Positions 52,894-62,168 of a stretch of 64,000 nucleotides of DNA are shown in pieces. Below the pieces are notes generated by a model. That model worked only from the letters and a program-made list of their open reading frames with translations. It was not told where the DNA came from and ran no database searches. A program made the position numbers and the translations under genes. Positions within the stretch are counted from its first letter, which is position 1. Each line of letters begins with the position of its first letter. Source of the DNA: Bacteriovoracaceae bacterium (lineage in GTDB: Bacteria > Bdellovibrionota > Bacteriovoracia > Bacteriovoracales > Bacteriovoracaceae); NCBI GenBank assembly GCA_029865945.1, contig JARXAH010000016.1, forward strand, positions 28,905 to 92,904, read 5' to 3'.

Positions 52894-53304
52894 TTAATGA
52901 TTAGGACAATAGCTGAGCTGATTGGCAACAAAATTATATAAAATTCCCAAATCATCTTCATTAATATTGAGATCAGCTTCCCCGCGGCTAACTAAATCCA
53001 TGCGAAGTCTCGTTTCATGATCTTTGACCGAGCGCAGTCCAGCTTGACCGATTTGCAAAACTTGTTGATAAAGCAGGTTGTAATCTTCGTTATTTACTTT
53101 GCCGTCTAGATTGAAGTCCGCCTGTCTAAGCTTGACGCATAAATCTTCGGGTGTGTTGGCCACAAATCGATTGGATTCCACAGTATCATGTATGTCTTTT
53201 TGCTGATCAACCGCGCTTACACCCCATTCTCCAAGAAGACCAAAAAAAAGATCTTCTGAGACTGGAAGCGATAACATCATGATGGACAAAACAATTTTCA
53301 ACAT
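52894..53304 (-). CDS. Exported protein with a dockerin-like calcium-binding repeat
   Basis: The roughly 136-residue protein has a signal peptide (LKIVLSIMMLSLPVSE) and the EF-hand/dockerin-like loop ADFNLDGKVNNEDYNLL, where D-x-N-x-D-G binds calcium. A second, weaker loop is ADLNINEDDLGILYN. The ATG at 53304 is preferred to an upstream TTG at 53421 because it begins the signal peptide and has a GGAAG site. It precedes the YciA-like gene. Whether it belongs to a cohesin-type complex cannot be judged. Confidence 0.65.
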   Translation of the reverse strand: MLKIVLSIMMLSLPVSEDLFFGLLGEWGVSAVDQQKDIHDTVESNRFVANTPEDLCVKLRQADFNLDGKVNNEDYNLLYQQVLQIGQAGLRSVKDHETRLRMDLVSRGEADLNINEDDLGILYNFVANQLSYCPNH

Positions 53305-53437
53305 AAATTTATACTTTAAATCTTCCTTTTCTTTTGCACACCTAATCGGTTGTCTATAAAAAAAGTTTACCACTAAAGAAAGTTTCGTGATAAAAAAATG
53401 AACACTTTTGCATCTTAACAAACTAACTTAGGTATTC

Positions 53438-54187
53438 ATGAGGTCCGATTTTTTTCTCAAACACAGTCTCGTATTGGTGCCAACACCGATTGGATCTGAT
53501 GTTTTGCTCAATGGAAGTGGGCAATCAATTTTGTTGGAAATCTTTTCGAACTTTGGAGCTGATCGGGTGATTCCACTGGTCGAAGAGGCAAAAAATTCTA
53601 GGTCTAGGTGGTCATCATGGGGACTGCCCAAGCATTGGATGAATGAGTGGGAGCTTCATAACGAGCACAATCAACAAGATCCCGCTCATCTCAAGTCCCT
53701 CGTTGAAAAAATGAAACAAGGAAAAACTTTGTTTTTATTTTCTGATGCTGGTCTTCCTTGTTTGTCAGACCCTGGACGTTTTCTCGTAAATGCTTGTTGG
53801 GAAAATCAGCTAAAAGTAACATCATTATATTTCGATAATTCGAGTTTACTTGCTCTAGTGCTCAGTGGGTTTCAAACCGCGCCCCATCTTTTCTACGGAT
53901 TTTTGCCGAGAGAGGAATTCGCCAGAAAAGCGGCACTCAAAGAAGTCATGGATAATAAAATAACCACCATTCTCATGGAAACACCCTATCGTTTAAGTAA
54001 ATTTTTAAAAGAATTGAAGGATTATTCGGCCGAAAAGTCGTTGAGCAAGGGTGTGAAATTTTTTCTTGGTCTTAACTTAAATCAAACAGATGAACAATTG
54101 TACCGCGGCAATTTAGACTATATCATGCAAAAAGTACCAACTGACCTGAAAGCACCTTTCATTTTTATTAAATCCTCAGAGAATTGA
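53438..54187 (+). CDS. RsmI-like SAM-dependent tetrapyrrole-methylase-fold protein
   Basis: The 249-residue protein has the family motifs VLVPTPIGSD, SDAGLPCLSDPG and LVLSGF...FYGFLPRE of RsmI-like methylases, which in RsmI modify 16S rRNA C1402. The first motif of RsmI is altered here, so it is probably a paralogue of unknown target. It is the first gene of the mevalonate operon; the fni gene starts 4 nt after its stop. It lies divergent from the dockerin-like gene. Confidence 0.8.
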   Translation: MRSDFFLKHSLVLVPTPIGSDVLLNGSGQSILLEIFSNFGADRVIPLVEEAKNSRSRWSSWGLPKHWMNEWELHNEHNQQDPAHLKSLVEKMKQGKTLFLFSDAGLPCLSDPGRFLVNACWENQLKVTSLYFDNSSLLALVLSGFQTAPHLFYGFLPREEFARKAALKEVMDNKITTILMETPYRLSKFLKELKDYSAEKSLSKGVKFFLGLNLNQTDEQLYRGNLDYIMQKVPTDLKAPFIFIKSSEN

Positions 54188-54191
54188 AATC

Positions 54192-55238
54192 ATGAAAGTT
54201 AAGAAAATCAATAACCGCAAAGACGACCACATTGGTCTTGCAAAAATGTCCCAACTTGCGACCTCTCATCAAACGAAAAGTATTATCTCTACTACCTATG
54301 AGCCCATGCTAACTGGCCATCCTCGTAGGCAGGATCATTTATTTACGCAAATGGGGAAATGGAACTTTAGTATTCCTCTTTGGGTTTCTAGCATGACCGG
54401 AGGCGCTAAGCAGGCACGAATCATTAATGAAAGACTGGCCCGTGCTGCCGAAGAATTTCAATTGGGTATGGGCCTTGGGTCATGCCGGCCAGTTTTAGAA
54501 TTTTTGGATCGCAAAACTGTGCGGGCCTCGATGGCCAAAGATTTTCTTTTGCGAAAACTGGTAGGGGATCGCCCGTTGTTTGCGAATTTAGGTATCGCGC
54601 AAGTAGAAGAGCTAGTGGAGAAAAAGCAAATTTCAAAAATTTTAACGATGCTTAAATTTTTAGAAGTCGATGGTCTATGCTTACACATAAATCCTTTACA
54701 AGAATGGCTTCAACCGGAAGGCGATAAAATAAAAGCTAGTCCCCTTGAGATCACCCAGCGATTGCTTGATAGTTTCAAAAATGAAACTCCCCTCATCGTC
54801 AAAGAAGTTGGGCAAGGTATGGGGCCTAAGAGTCTGGCGGCACTCGGAGAGCTCCCCCTTTTTGCGGTAGAATTTGCGGCCTTAGGGGGAACAAATTTCG
54901 CTAAGTTAGAATTTTCACGCTCAGCTCTCAAAGAAGATTCTCCCATGCTCGAGATGACTAAGTGGGGTCACGGCGCAGAAGAAATGTGTGGGTGGGCCAA
55001 AGAATTGTTAGTTCAAAAAAAGTTTCTTCCCAACATCATTATTTCTGGCGGCATAAGAGAATTCACACCGTATTTTAGTTGGGTAAAGAAATTTCAATCT
55101 CTAAGCTGTTCAAGTCTTGTGGGAGTCGGTTTTCCTCTCATGGAAAAGGCCGTCCAAGGGGAAAAATATTTGCATCTCTACCTTGAGGAATTACAATCTC
55201 TTTACCGAATGCATCACCAGTATATGATCAATGCATAA
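54192..55238 (+). CDS. fni: Type 2 isopentenyl-diphosphate delta-isomerase
   Basis: The 348-residue FMN enzyme interconverts IPP and DMAPP. Diagnostic parts are NRKDDHI, SSMTGGA, LGMGLGSCR, NPLQE, KEVGQGMG, GGTNF and IISGGIRE. The gene is second in the mevalonate operon, 28 nt before HMG-CoA reductase. This type of isomerase is found in archaea and some bacteria that use the mevalonate pathway, in agreement with the rest of the operon. Confidence 0.93.
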   Translation: MKVKKINNRKDDHIGLAKMSQLATSHQTKSIISTTYEPMLTGHPRRQDHLFTQMGKWNFSIPLWVSSMTGGAKQARIINERLARAAEEFQLGMGLGSCRPVLEFLDRKTVRASMAKDFLLRKLVGDRPLFANLGIAQVEELVEKKQISKILTMLKFLEVDGLCLHINPLQEWLQPEGDKIKASPLEITQRLLDSFKNETPLIVKEVGQGMGPKSLAALGELPLFAVEFAALGGTNFAKLEFSRSALKEDSPMLEMTKWGHGAEEMCGWAKELLVQKKFLPNIIISGGIREFTPYFSWVKKFQSLSCSSLVGVGFPLMEKAVQGEKYLHLYLEELQSLYRMHHQYMINA

Positions 55239-55266
55239 TCAATGTATGAGCAATTTATGAGTATAT

Positions 55267-56535
55267 ATGGAACAAATTAGTGGATTTTCTAGATTATCTA
55301 AGGGCCAAAAAATCCATTGGCTGTGTAAACAAATGAACTTAGATTTATCTAAGTTACTTGATCAATATAAATTTGACCCAAGCGTTCAAAAAATCTTAGA
55401 TGAGTTTACCGAAAATTCCATTTCCAATTTTCCCCTTCCTTATAGCATTGCTCCCAATTTTTTGATCGACGAAAAAATCTATTGTGTACCCATGGTCATT
55501 GAAGAAAGCTCCGTCGTTGCGGCCGCTTCCCATGGGGCAAAATTTTGGATGACTCGGGGCGGATTCACGACTCAAATTTTGGGAACAACCAAACGAGGAC
55601 ACCTCCATTTTTTTTATCGAGACGATTTTTCAAAATTAAATTTGGCCTTTGAAGAAATAAAACCCAAGTTACTTGATTCCTTGAAACCGCTCATCTCCAA
55701 TATGGAGAAGCGGGGCGGAGGAATTAAATCGATTAAATTACTGGACCGAACGGATGAGGCCCCCCATTTTTACCAGTGGGAATTTGATTTTGAAACCTGT
55801 GATGCCATGGGGGCCAATTTTATCAATTCTGTTCTTGAATTTTGCGCTCAATACTTAAAAGATCATCTCAAAAATAATTTTGATTTTGATATTATCTTGT
55901 CCATTTTAACGAATTACACTCCGCAATCGGTGGTAGAAGTGACTGCTCAATGTCGCATGAGTGAGTTGGGATCCGTTGATGGTTGTAGCGCTATGGAGTT
56001 TGCAGAAAGAATGCTTGCCGCCTCTCAAATTGCGCAAGTCGATATTTCCCGGGCCGTCACTCACAACAAAGGTATTATGAACGGAGTGGACGCGGTGGTC
56101 ATGGCCACCGGAAATGATTACCGCGCCGTGGAAGCGAGTGCTCACGCTTTTGCAGCAAGAAGTGGTAAGTATCAAGGACTTTCCAAAGTGATTTTAGAAG
56201 AGGATAAATTTATCTTTCAAATGCAATTGCCACTGGCCTTAGGTACGGTGGGGGGAATCACTGGTCTACATCCGCTTACCAAATTGAGTTTGCAAATTTT
56301 AAAAAATCCCAATGCCAAAGAGTTGATGAGCATTGTGGCGTCCGTGGGACTTGCTCAAAATTTTTCTGCCATGAGATCGCTCGTGACCACAGGAATTCAA
56401 AAAGGGCATATGAAAATGCATTTGTTAAATATTCTTCAACAGCTCGGTGCCAATGAAAAACAAATCATTGCTGCCAAGCAATATTTTAAAGATAGGGTTG
56501 TTTCCTTTCAAAGTGTTCGGGAGTTTTTATTGTGA
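55267..56535 (+). CDS. mvaA: Hydroxymethylglutaryl-CoA reductase
   Basis: The 422-residue protein is a class II-like HMG-CoA reductase that forms mevalonate. The catalytic blocks are PMVIEESSVVAAASHGAKFW, DAMGANFINSV, GIMNGVDAVVMATGND and GTVGGITGLHPLTK, with EASAHAFAAR between. The next gene starts with GTG overlapping its stop by 4 nt, so the two are translated together. HMG-CoA synthase (mvaS) is not in the window. Confidence 0.95.
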   Translation: MEQISGFSRLSKGQKIHWLCKQMNLDLSKLLDQYKFDPSVQKILDEFTENSISNFPLPYSIAPNFLIDEKIYCVPMVIEESSVVAAASHGAKFWMTRGGFTTQILGTTKRGHLHFFYRDDFSKLNLAFEEIKPKLLDSLKPLISNMEKRGGGIKSIKLLDRTDEAPHFYQWEFDFETCDAMGANFINSVLEFCAQYLKDHLKNNFDFDIILSILTNYTPQSVVEVTAQCRMSELGSVDGCSAMEFAERMLAASQIAQVDISRAVTHNKGIMNGVDAVVMATGNDYRAVEASAHAFAARSGKYQGLSKVILEEDKFIFQMQLPLALGTVGGITGLHPLTKLSLQILKNPNAKELMSIVASVGLAQNFSAMRSLVTTGIQKGHMKMHLLNILQQLGANEKQIIAAKQYFKDRVVSFQSVREFLL

Positions 56536-57629
56536 ATTTACCTCTCTACAGTTCGAATAATAATGTGGCTCCCATATCGCCGGTAGTGGGGTGGGGGCAA
56601 AATAGTTTTCCCAAGGCCTATAGTCCGCAAATTTCTTATTACGGCCGAGGAAAATTATTGATCACGGGAGAGTATTTATTACTCCATGGGGCAAAGTCTC
56701 TGAGCGTTCCGACTAAATTTGGTCAATCCATGGAAATCAGAAAGCGAGAATCCCAAAATCCCAAACTTTTTTGGCGAAGCTTAGATCAAAAAAATCAAAG
56801 CTGGTTTACTGCGGTTTTTGATTTATGGCATTTCAATCGTGAAACGGAAAATGAGGCGAACGTAGATCATCAAGTCGCCAATTTTTTGCAAAATATTCTT
56901 AAGCAAGCAAGACTTCTCAATCCTCACTTCTTAAGAGATGAGCAAGATGTCTTCGTGGAAACGAAACTAGAATTTCCTATTTCTTGGGGACTTGGCTCCA
57001 GTTCATCTTTGGTGGCCATGATTGCCCAGTGGGCCCATGTGGGTGCGTTTGAATTGCATAGTCGGGTAAGTCACGGATCTGGATATGATGTGGCCACCGC
57101 TCTGGCGCCAGGGCCCATTAGTTATCAATTGACCAGGGGTGGGGAAGGAGATCGCAGTCTGCCAAGGCCTACTTGGTCATTAGTTCCCTTCGCACCTGTT
57201 TGTATGAAACAAATATTTTTTGTCTATCAAGGCAGTAAGCAAGATACACAAAAAGAATTAGTAAAATTTATGCAAAAAGATTTTTCGCCAGCTTTAATTA
57301 CCCAAAAAGTTAACGAAATTTCTCAGATCACAGAAGAGCTCATGGTGGCCGAACGTGTGGAAGATTTTCAATCTTTAATAAAGTCCCACGATGAGATCAT
57401 GAGTGATTTCTTAAAAAGACCGCGCTTAAAACTGGAGCGCTTTGCCGATTTCTTTGGGGAAATCAAACCGCTGGGCGCATGGGGCGGAGATTTTTGTTTG
57501 GTCGTGAGTAATGGAAGTGAAGTTGAAACGAAAAAATATTTTGAATCCAAAGATCTGAGTATTGTCATTTCCTTTGAAGAAATGGTTGCTTACCAAATGG
57601 ACGGCCTTAGCGCAGGAAGGCTTCATTAA
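56532..57629 (+). CDS. GYDIA-type GHMP kinase, likely a mevalonate-pathway kinase
   Basis: The 365-residue GHMP-superfamily kinase has the ATP-binding GLGSSSSLVA motif and the family block HGSGYDVATALA, near residue 185, which recalls the GYDIA subfamily. LLITGEYLLLHGAKSLSVP is the N-terminal motif. In Bacteroidetes this gene often sits beside HMG-CoA reductase. Since mevalonate kinase and decarboxylase are also here, the missing step, phosphomevalonate kinase, is the likely role. The start GTG overlaps mvaA and the stop overlaps mvaD by 1 nt (TAATG). Confidence 0.75.
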   Translation: MNLPLYSSNNNVAPISPVVGWGQNSFPKAYSPQISYYGRGKLLITGEYLLLHGAKSLSVPTKFGQSMEIRKRESQNPKLFWRSLDQKNQSWFTAVFDLWHFNRETENEANVDHQVANFLQNILKQARLLNPHFLRDEQDVFVETKLEFPISWGLGSSSSLVAMIAQWAHVGAFELHSRVSHGSGYDVATALAPGPISYQLTRGGEGDRSLPRPTWSLVPFAPVCMKQIFFVYQGSKQDTQKELVKFMQKDFSPALITQKVNEISQITEELMVAERVEDFQSLIKSHDEIMSDFLKRPRLKLERFADFFGEIKPLGAWGGDFCLVVSNGSEVETKKYFESKDLSIVISFEEMVAYQMDGLSAGRLH

Positions 57630-58663
57630 TGAAACGAGAGGGATCTTGGAATCGCGCAAGTTTTGTGGGCCACTCCAATATTGCTCTTGTTAAGTATTGG
57701 GGTAAAACGTCTAAGGCCTATGATGATGGTGTGATTGATCCTCAAATCCCGCTTAATCCCAGCTTAAGTTTTACTCTCAAACACGCAAAAACATTTATGG
57801 ATATTCAGTGGAGGGAAGTTGCTCTCCCAGAGAATGCAGAAGATAAGATTTTCTCAATAACAGATTTTCTCTTCGAGCAATCACCCAATGTAGCGTTCGC
57901 AAAAAATTTAACTCAGAAAATAAATCGTTTAAGTAAGCTCGTCCATTGGAAGTGCGGAGCAGAAATAAAAATCAGTAGCTCAAATACTTTTCCTCATTCC
58001 AGTGGGATTGCTTCTTCTGCTTCTAGTATGAGTTGTTTGTCCAAATTTTTGCGTCAATTCTTAAGAGAAGATACCTTAGATAATGCTGCCCAGGTGGCGC
58101 GAATTTTGTCTGGAAGTGCCAGCAGATCTCTTTATCCTGGTTTTGTGAGTTGGGAGGAAAAATCCATTGCTCCCGTTGAAAGTCAAAATATTTCCCCACT
58201 CTTTAAAAATTTAAAAGATTGTATCTTAATTGTTGACTCAGGCGCGAAGGAAGTTTCTTCGAGCCAGGGCCACGAGACCATGCAAAATCATCCTTTCATG
58301 CAAGGTAGAATAGATCAGGCCAAAAAGAATTTTGGGGCGCTCCTCAATATTCTAAAGAGCGAAGATTTTTTTTCCTTTGCTGAGCTTATCGAAAGTGAAG
58401 CACTGAGCTTACATGCGATGATGATGAGTTCGAATCAATCCTATCTATTATTAAGGCCAAACACATTGACTATTATAGATTTGATTCGCAAGCAGCGATT
58501 GTTGTGGGGATGGAAAGTGTCCTTCACCTTAGATGCAGGTGCGAATGTTCATTTAATTTATAGCGGTGATAACTATGCTCGAGTTATAGACTGGGTTGAG
58601 CGTTCGCTTACTTCTTACTTAGAGGACGGAAAATTTTTTGATGATGAGATTTTATGGTCGTAG
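57629..58663 (+). CDS. mvaD: Diphosphomevalonate decarboxylase
   Basis: The 344-residue GHMP-family enzyme converts mevalonate diphosphate to IPP. NIALVKYWGK and the ATP-loop region TFPHSSGIASSASSMS identify it, together with LSGSASRSLYPGFVSWE. The ATG overlaps the previous stop as TAATG, and the 3' end overlaps the next gene by 10 nt. It is third of four consecutive mevalonate genes. Confidence 0.94.
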   Translation: MKREGSWNRASFVGHSNIALVKYWGKTSKAYDDGVIDPQIPLNPSLSFTLKHAKTFMDIQWREVALPENAEDKIFSITDFLFEQSPNVAFAKNLTQKINRLSKLVHWKCGAEIKISSSNTFPHSSGIASSASSMSCLSKFLRQFLREDTLDNAAQVARILSGSASRSLYPGFVSWEEKSIAPVESQNISPLFKNLKDCILIVDSGAKEVSSSQGHETMQNHPFMQGRIDQAKKNFGALLNILKSEDFFSFAELIESEALSLHAMMMSSNQSYLLLRPNTLTIIDLIRKQRLLWGWKVSFTLDAGANVHLIYSGDNYARVIDWVERSLTSYLEDGKFFDDEILWS

Positions 58664-59604
58664 CCAATAAAACTTATCCAGCAAAAATTTTAGTTTTCGG
58701 AGAGTACACCATTTTATTTGGCGGTAAGGGAGTGGTTGTTCCTTATAATCAATATTTTGGACAGTGGAGTTTTGGAGAAAAAGATCATAGCTATTTTGAG
58801 CAATCAAAAGAGTTGTTTAAATTTATCAAGGCACTTAAAGAGCAAAATTCCAAGACGACGGCGATGTTTCAATTTTTCGACCTCCAGGAATTTTCCCAAG
58901 ATCTCATGGAAGGAATTTATTTTCAAAGCACGATCCCGCAGGGACTAGGAATGGGAAGTTCCGGAGCGCTTTGTGCGGCCATTTGGGAGCGATATTTTAG
59001 ATCTTCTATTTCGCTCTCTGTCAGTGAGACGAGATCTGCCCTCGCCCTCATCGAGGCCTTCTATCACCATTCAAGTTCTGGACTTGATCCCTTGGTGAGT
59101 TTGTTGCAGCGGCCGCTTTGCTTGCACGGGCCCGATCAAATTCATTTTTTTGATGATGAAGCGGCCGTACAAAAAAATTTAAAAAATATGTACTTAGTTA
59201 ATACTAAAGTAAGCCGAAAGACGGCGCCGCTAGTTCAGCTCTTTAAAAATAAAATTCAAGACGCTCACTTTAAAGAAATTTTCGAATCAAAATTTTTGCC
59301 ACTATCTAATCAAACTGTGCTTGCTTGGCTCAATCACGAACCGGGATTTTTTGAATTAATGAATCAATTTTGCACGATGCAAATGGAATTATTTCCAGAA
59401 TATTTTATTAAAGAAGTGAGAGAGCTCGCTTTAGTGGGATTAAAAGAGCAAAAATTTACGGTTAAATTGTGTGGCGCCGGAGGAGGTGGAGTCTATTTAA
59501 TTTGTAATCACGATCAAAATGATGAAAATCAGCTTTATTTTAAAGATTATTTAGCTCGCAGTTATCCTCAAGTGCAAATTTCTCGATTGGCTTTAGGCCG
59601 TTAA
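58654..59604 (+). CDS. mvk: Mevalonate kinase
   Basis: The 316-residue GHMP kinase has KILVFGEYTILFGGKGVVVP, the ATP loop QGLGMGSSGALCAAI, SSGLDPLVSLL and the C-terminal KLCGAGGGG motif, as in bacterial mevalonate kinases. It phosphorylates mevalonate at O5. It is last in the operon, overlapping mvaD by 10 nt, and is convergent to a small secreted protein gene 22 nt away. Confidence 0.85.
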   Translation: MVVANKTYPAKILVFGEYTILFGGKGVVVPYNQYFGQWSFGEKDHSYFEQSKELFKFIKALKEQNSKTTAMFQFFDLQEFSQDLMEGIYFQSTIPQGLGMGSSGALCAAIWERYFRSSISLSVSETRSALALIEAFYHHSSSGLDPLVSLLQRPLCLHGPDQIHFFDDEAAVQKNLKNMYLVNTKVSRKTAPLVQLFKNKIQDAHFKEIFESKFLPLSNQTVLAWLNHEPGFFELMNQFCTMQMELFPEYFIKEVRELALVGLKEQKFTVKLCGAGGGGVYLICNHDQNDENQLYFKDYLARSYPQVQISRLALGR

Positions 59605-59626
59605 AGTGCACTTATTTCATTCAAGA

Positions 59627-59956
59627 TTAATTTTCTATCAATTCCTCAGAATTCAAATCGTTAATAGAAATTAACTTTTCTCCCAAAAATCCTCTACAAA
59701 CATTTTTTTTATTGCAGTATTTCTTAGAAATGCATTTAGAAGTCTTGGAGTCTTTGGCATCGCCTATGATACTAATACCAGCAGACGAAACAGCGGTTAC
59801 GCAATTGCATCCATTCATGGGAATTTTTCCCTCATGCCAACTAACATGACAAAAATTTCTGGCATGTGCCTGGAAGGCAAATGTTAAGAATAAAATATTT
59901 AAGATCATGAAATATTTCAAAACTTTATTTCGATCATTAATTTTTGTTAATTTCAT
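59627..59956 (-). CDS. Small cysteine-rich secreted protein
   Basis: The 109-residue protein has a signal peptide (YFMILNILFLTFAFQAHA) and at least seven cysteines in the mature 70 residues (NFCHVSW, MNGCNCVT, KYCNKKNVC). It is likely disulphide-stabilised in the periplasm or outside the cell. No family was recognised. It is convergent to the mevalonate operon. Confidence 0.6.
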   Translation of the reverse strand: MKLTKINDRNKVLKYFMILNILFLTFAFQAHARNFCHVSWHEGKIPMNGCNCVTAVSSAGISIIGDAKDSKTSKCISKKYCNKKNVCRGFLGEKLISINDLNSEELIEN

Positions 59957-60210
59957 AATATTTGTCCCTACCTAAGTTTTAGATTCGGCCAGATAATTGC
60001 ACATGTTGCTCAAAAGTTAATGTTAAGTTCTGGTGAGGAATTAAAAATAGATTAGTTTTTAGGTATTATGTTGAAAGTGGACCACTTACGTCTGCTTTTG
60101 GATCTTTAATGGTCGCCTTTGAATTTGATGAGAGTTCTGCAAATTCTTTATAGTTTTTGTCATAAATTAGGTCGTTTTTAGATGCTTAACTTTTGGAAGT
60201 TTCTACCGCG

Positions 60211-60239
60211 TTTACTCTGACGATTTAAACCATTAATCT
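60211..60239 (+). promoter_or_regulatory. Leaderless promoter of the first tandem secreted gene
   Basis: TTTACT (60211-60216), a 17-nt spacer and TAATCT (60234-60239) end 6 nt before the ATG at 60246. The gene has no ribosome site. The paralogue at 62169 has the same layout. Confidence 0.5.
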
Positions 60240-60245
60240 AAAACA

Positions 60246-61898
60246 ATGGTAAAAAATATTATTTTTTTCTTTTTCATTTTTTTCATCCAAAATGTATTTT
60301 CACAAGATGGTGACGATGCTAATCATGTTAACCTGGTCCTTTATAATTGGGGAGATTTGAACAGACTTTCAGCTCTTGGTAAGGCTGTCGATCCTTTAAA
60401 ATACCAATTAATCAGGGATGCAACTTATGGATCTGATGCATTTGGACGCCCATTAATTCCTCCGGAGTTGGATGATTTCACGTGTGGTCCGACTTCTACT
60501 TGTGCGGTCGAAACTGCATTTCCTCAAATAAGAAAACAAAATCTTCGGCCAATTTTTACATTTACTAATCCAGTCACTTCTTATGGGTATAGTTTGCGTG
60601 AGATGTATGGAGTAGCTCTTATTGTTTTAGAGGTAATTGATCCCAAGGTGTTAGCTATAAACTCTAATAATGAAACTGTAGAGGATGTTGGGAAGAATAC
60701 CTCGTTTAATGGTTACGATGTTTTACATCATCATTACTTTGGTAGATTTGAAGAATACATTGTGTTAGGGAGTGCAGAAATTAAGGTCACTGCAGATCCA
60801 TTTATAATTTGGAAAATTTTAAACAAAGAAGTCAGTTATTTAAGAACGTTTTTAAATAAAAATAAAAATAAAAAGAAATCCTTTGCATACAGTCTAGAGC
60901 AGCATTTTCGGAAATATGGATTGAACACTAATGACCACCTATTCAATGTTGAAAGCTTGCCCGAGACGATTAAATTTTTATCTAGCCAGGAAAATCACCA
61001 TCAAAGGATTTTACACACGCCTCTTAATCTTTACCGAAGTGACGAGAATATCCTTTCTGGAATAGCGATCATTAAAAAATATATCCCTCAGGATAGTTCT
61101 CAGATGGATTTGGTAATTAAGAGATCGCAAGAAATCCAATCACATGACTCGCCTGCGGTGTCGTCACACTTTTTAGTTGGTGGAAATGATAGCCTGTTTT
61201 GGAAAGTAGCTTGTTTATTGAATTCAAATACTAAGATCACCGAAGTTGAGTATAAGGATTTATTTAATTTAATATTGATTAGTTCAAAAAAAGTGTTTGA
61301 TCTTCTTGTTCCTTATGTACAGTTGATAAAAAACAAATCGTTTAATGAAGATGAAATTGTATCTCTTACAATTTATGAAGCAAGTAAAATTTCCAATGTT
61401 TCAGAAAAGGAAATATCTATTTGGAGTATTTTGGAATTATTGCCTTCTGAACAAGATGACAGAGAAAAAAAAATCATTTCATTTCTTGAAAGAATAAATA
61501 GTGTAGAAGATCATATTCTTTTCATGAATTTTTTCTTCAAGAACTCAATTATGTCGTGGCATGGCAATGTTCTTTTTGCAGAATATCAAATTTTAAAAAC
61601 TAAATATCCACTTCGTGCAAAAGATATTCTCCACAACGCAATAAGCAAAGTAAATCCCCGTCATTTGATTAGTACTTTCGGAATTTTGATGTCTGCATCC
61701 TTAGAAAATAAAAGAAGTGGAATAAAGGATTCATCAATCTTAATCATTTCTGACATCCTTGATTACCTGAAAACCTCAAATAATTCTGAAAACATTAAGT
61801 TAATTAACTTATTTTCCAAACTATTAAACATTCTTAAAGGCCCATCTCAAGTGGAACCCAATACTTGTAGTATTTTTCTTGAAGAACTTTACTCCTAA
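60246..61898 (+). CDS. Secreted protein, tandem paralogue 1, unknown function
   Basis: The 550-residue protein has a signal peptide (IIFFFFIFFIQNVFSQDG). A conserved N-terminal domain contains a CGP...C pair and LRPIFTFTNPVTSYGY, then HHHYFGRFEEYIVLGSAEI. The pattern R ... TS ... EExxV weakly recalls ADP-ribosyltransferase folds, which I regard as speculative. The C-terminal half is helical. It is about 50 percent identical, by eye, to the gene at 62169 and starts at a leaderless promoter. The roughly 290-nt upstream spacer has no gene. Confidence 0.6.
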   Translation: MVKNIIFFFFIFFIQNVFSQDGDDANHVNLVLYNWGDLNRLSALGKAVDPLKYQLIRDATYGSDAFGRPLIPPELDDFTCGPTSTCAVETAFPQIRKQNLRPIFTFTNPVTSYGYSLREMYGVALIVLEVIDPKVLAINSNNETVEDVGKNTSFNGYDVLHHHYFGRFEEYIVLGSAEIKVTADPFIIWKILNKEVSYLRTFLNKNKNKKKSFAYSLEQHFRKYGLNTNDHLFNVESLPETIKFLSSQENHHQRILHTPLNLYRSDENILSGIAIIKKYIPQDSSQMDLVIKRSQEIQSHDSPAVSSHFLVGGNDSLFWKVACLLNSNTKITEVEYKDLFNLILISSKKVFDLLVPYVQLIKNKSFNEDEIVSLTIYEASKISNVSEKEISIWSILELLPSEQDDREKKIISFLERINSVEDHILFMNFFFKNSIMSWHGNVLFAEYQILKTKYPLRAKDILHNAISKVNPRHLISTFGILMSASLENKRSGIKDSSILIISDILDYLKTSNNSENIKLINLFSKLLNILKGPSQVEPNTCSIFLEELYS

Positions 61899-62133
61899 GC
61901 TAAATTAGGAATAATTATTTTATACTGATGCGGTTTTGATTTTCCTTTGCGTCGATAATCGACTGATACGTCCAGGATCAAGTCTTATGGCCTCAATGCT
62001 CGGTCTCCTTTCCATTCTCCTTAAATTAGATCTGTGGGGGGAGAGTTTATTTACTTATCAATCTTGAAACAGATATCTTTCGTCAGTTTTTAAATATTCA
62101 ATTTAGTATTGAGTGTTAGAAATATCTTCCGCG

Positions 62134-62162
62134 TGTACACTGCTACTGAATACTATTATTCT
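62134..62162 (+). promoter_or_regulatory. Leaderless promoter of the second tandem secreted gene
   Basis: TGTACA (62134-62139), a 17-nt spacer and TATTCT (62157-62162) end 6 nt before the ATG at 62169. The spacing is identical to that of the paralogue, so the promoter was duplicated with the gene. Confidence 0.5.
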
Positions 62163-62168
62163 AAAATA

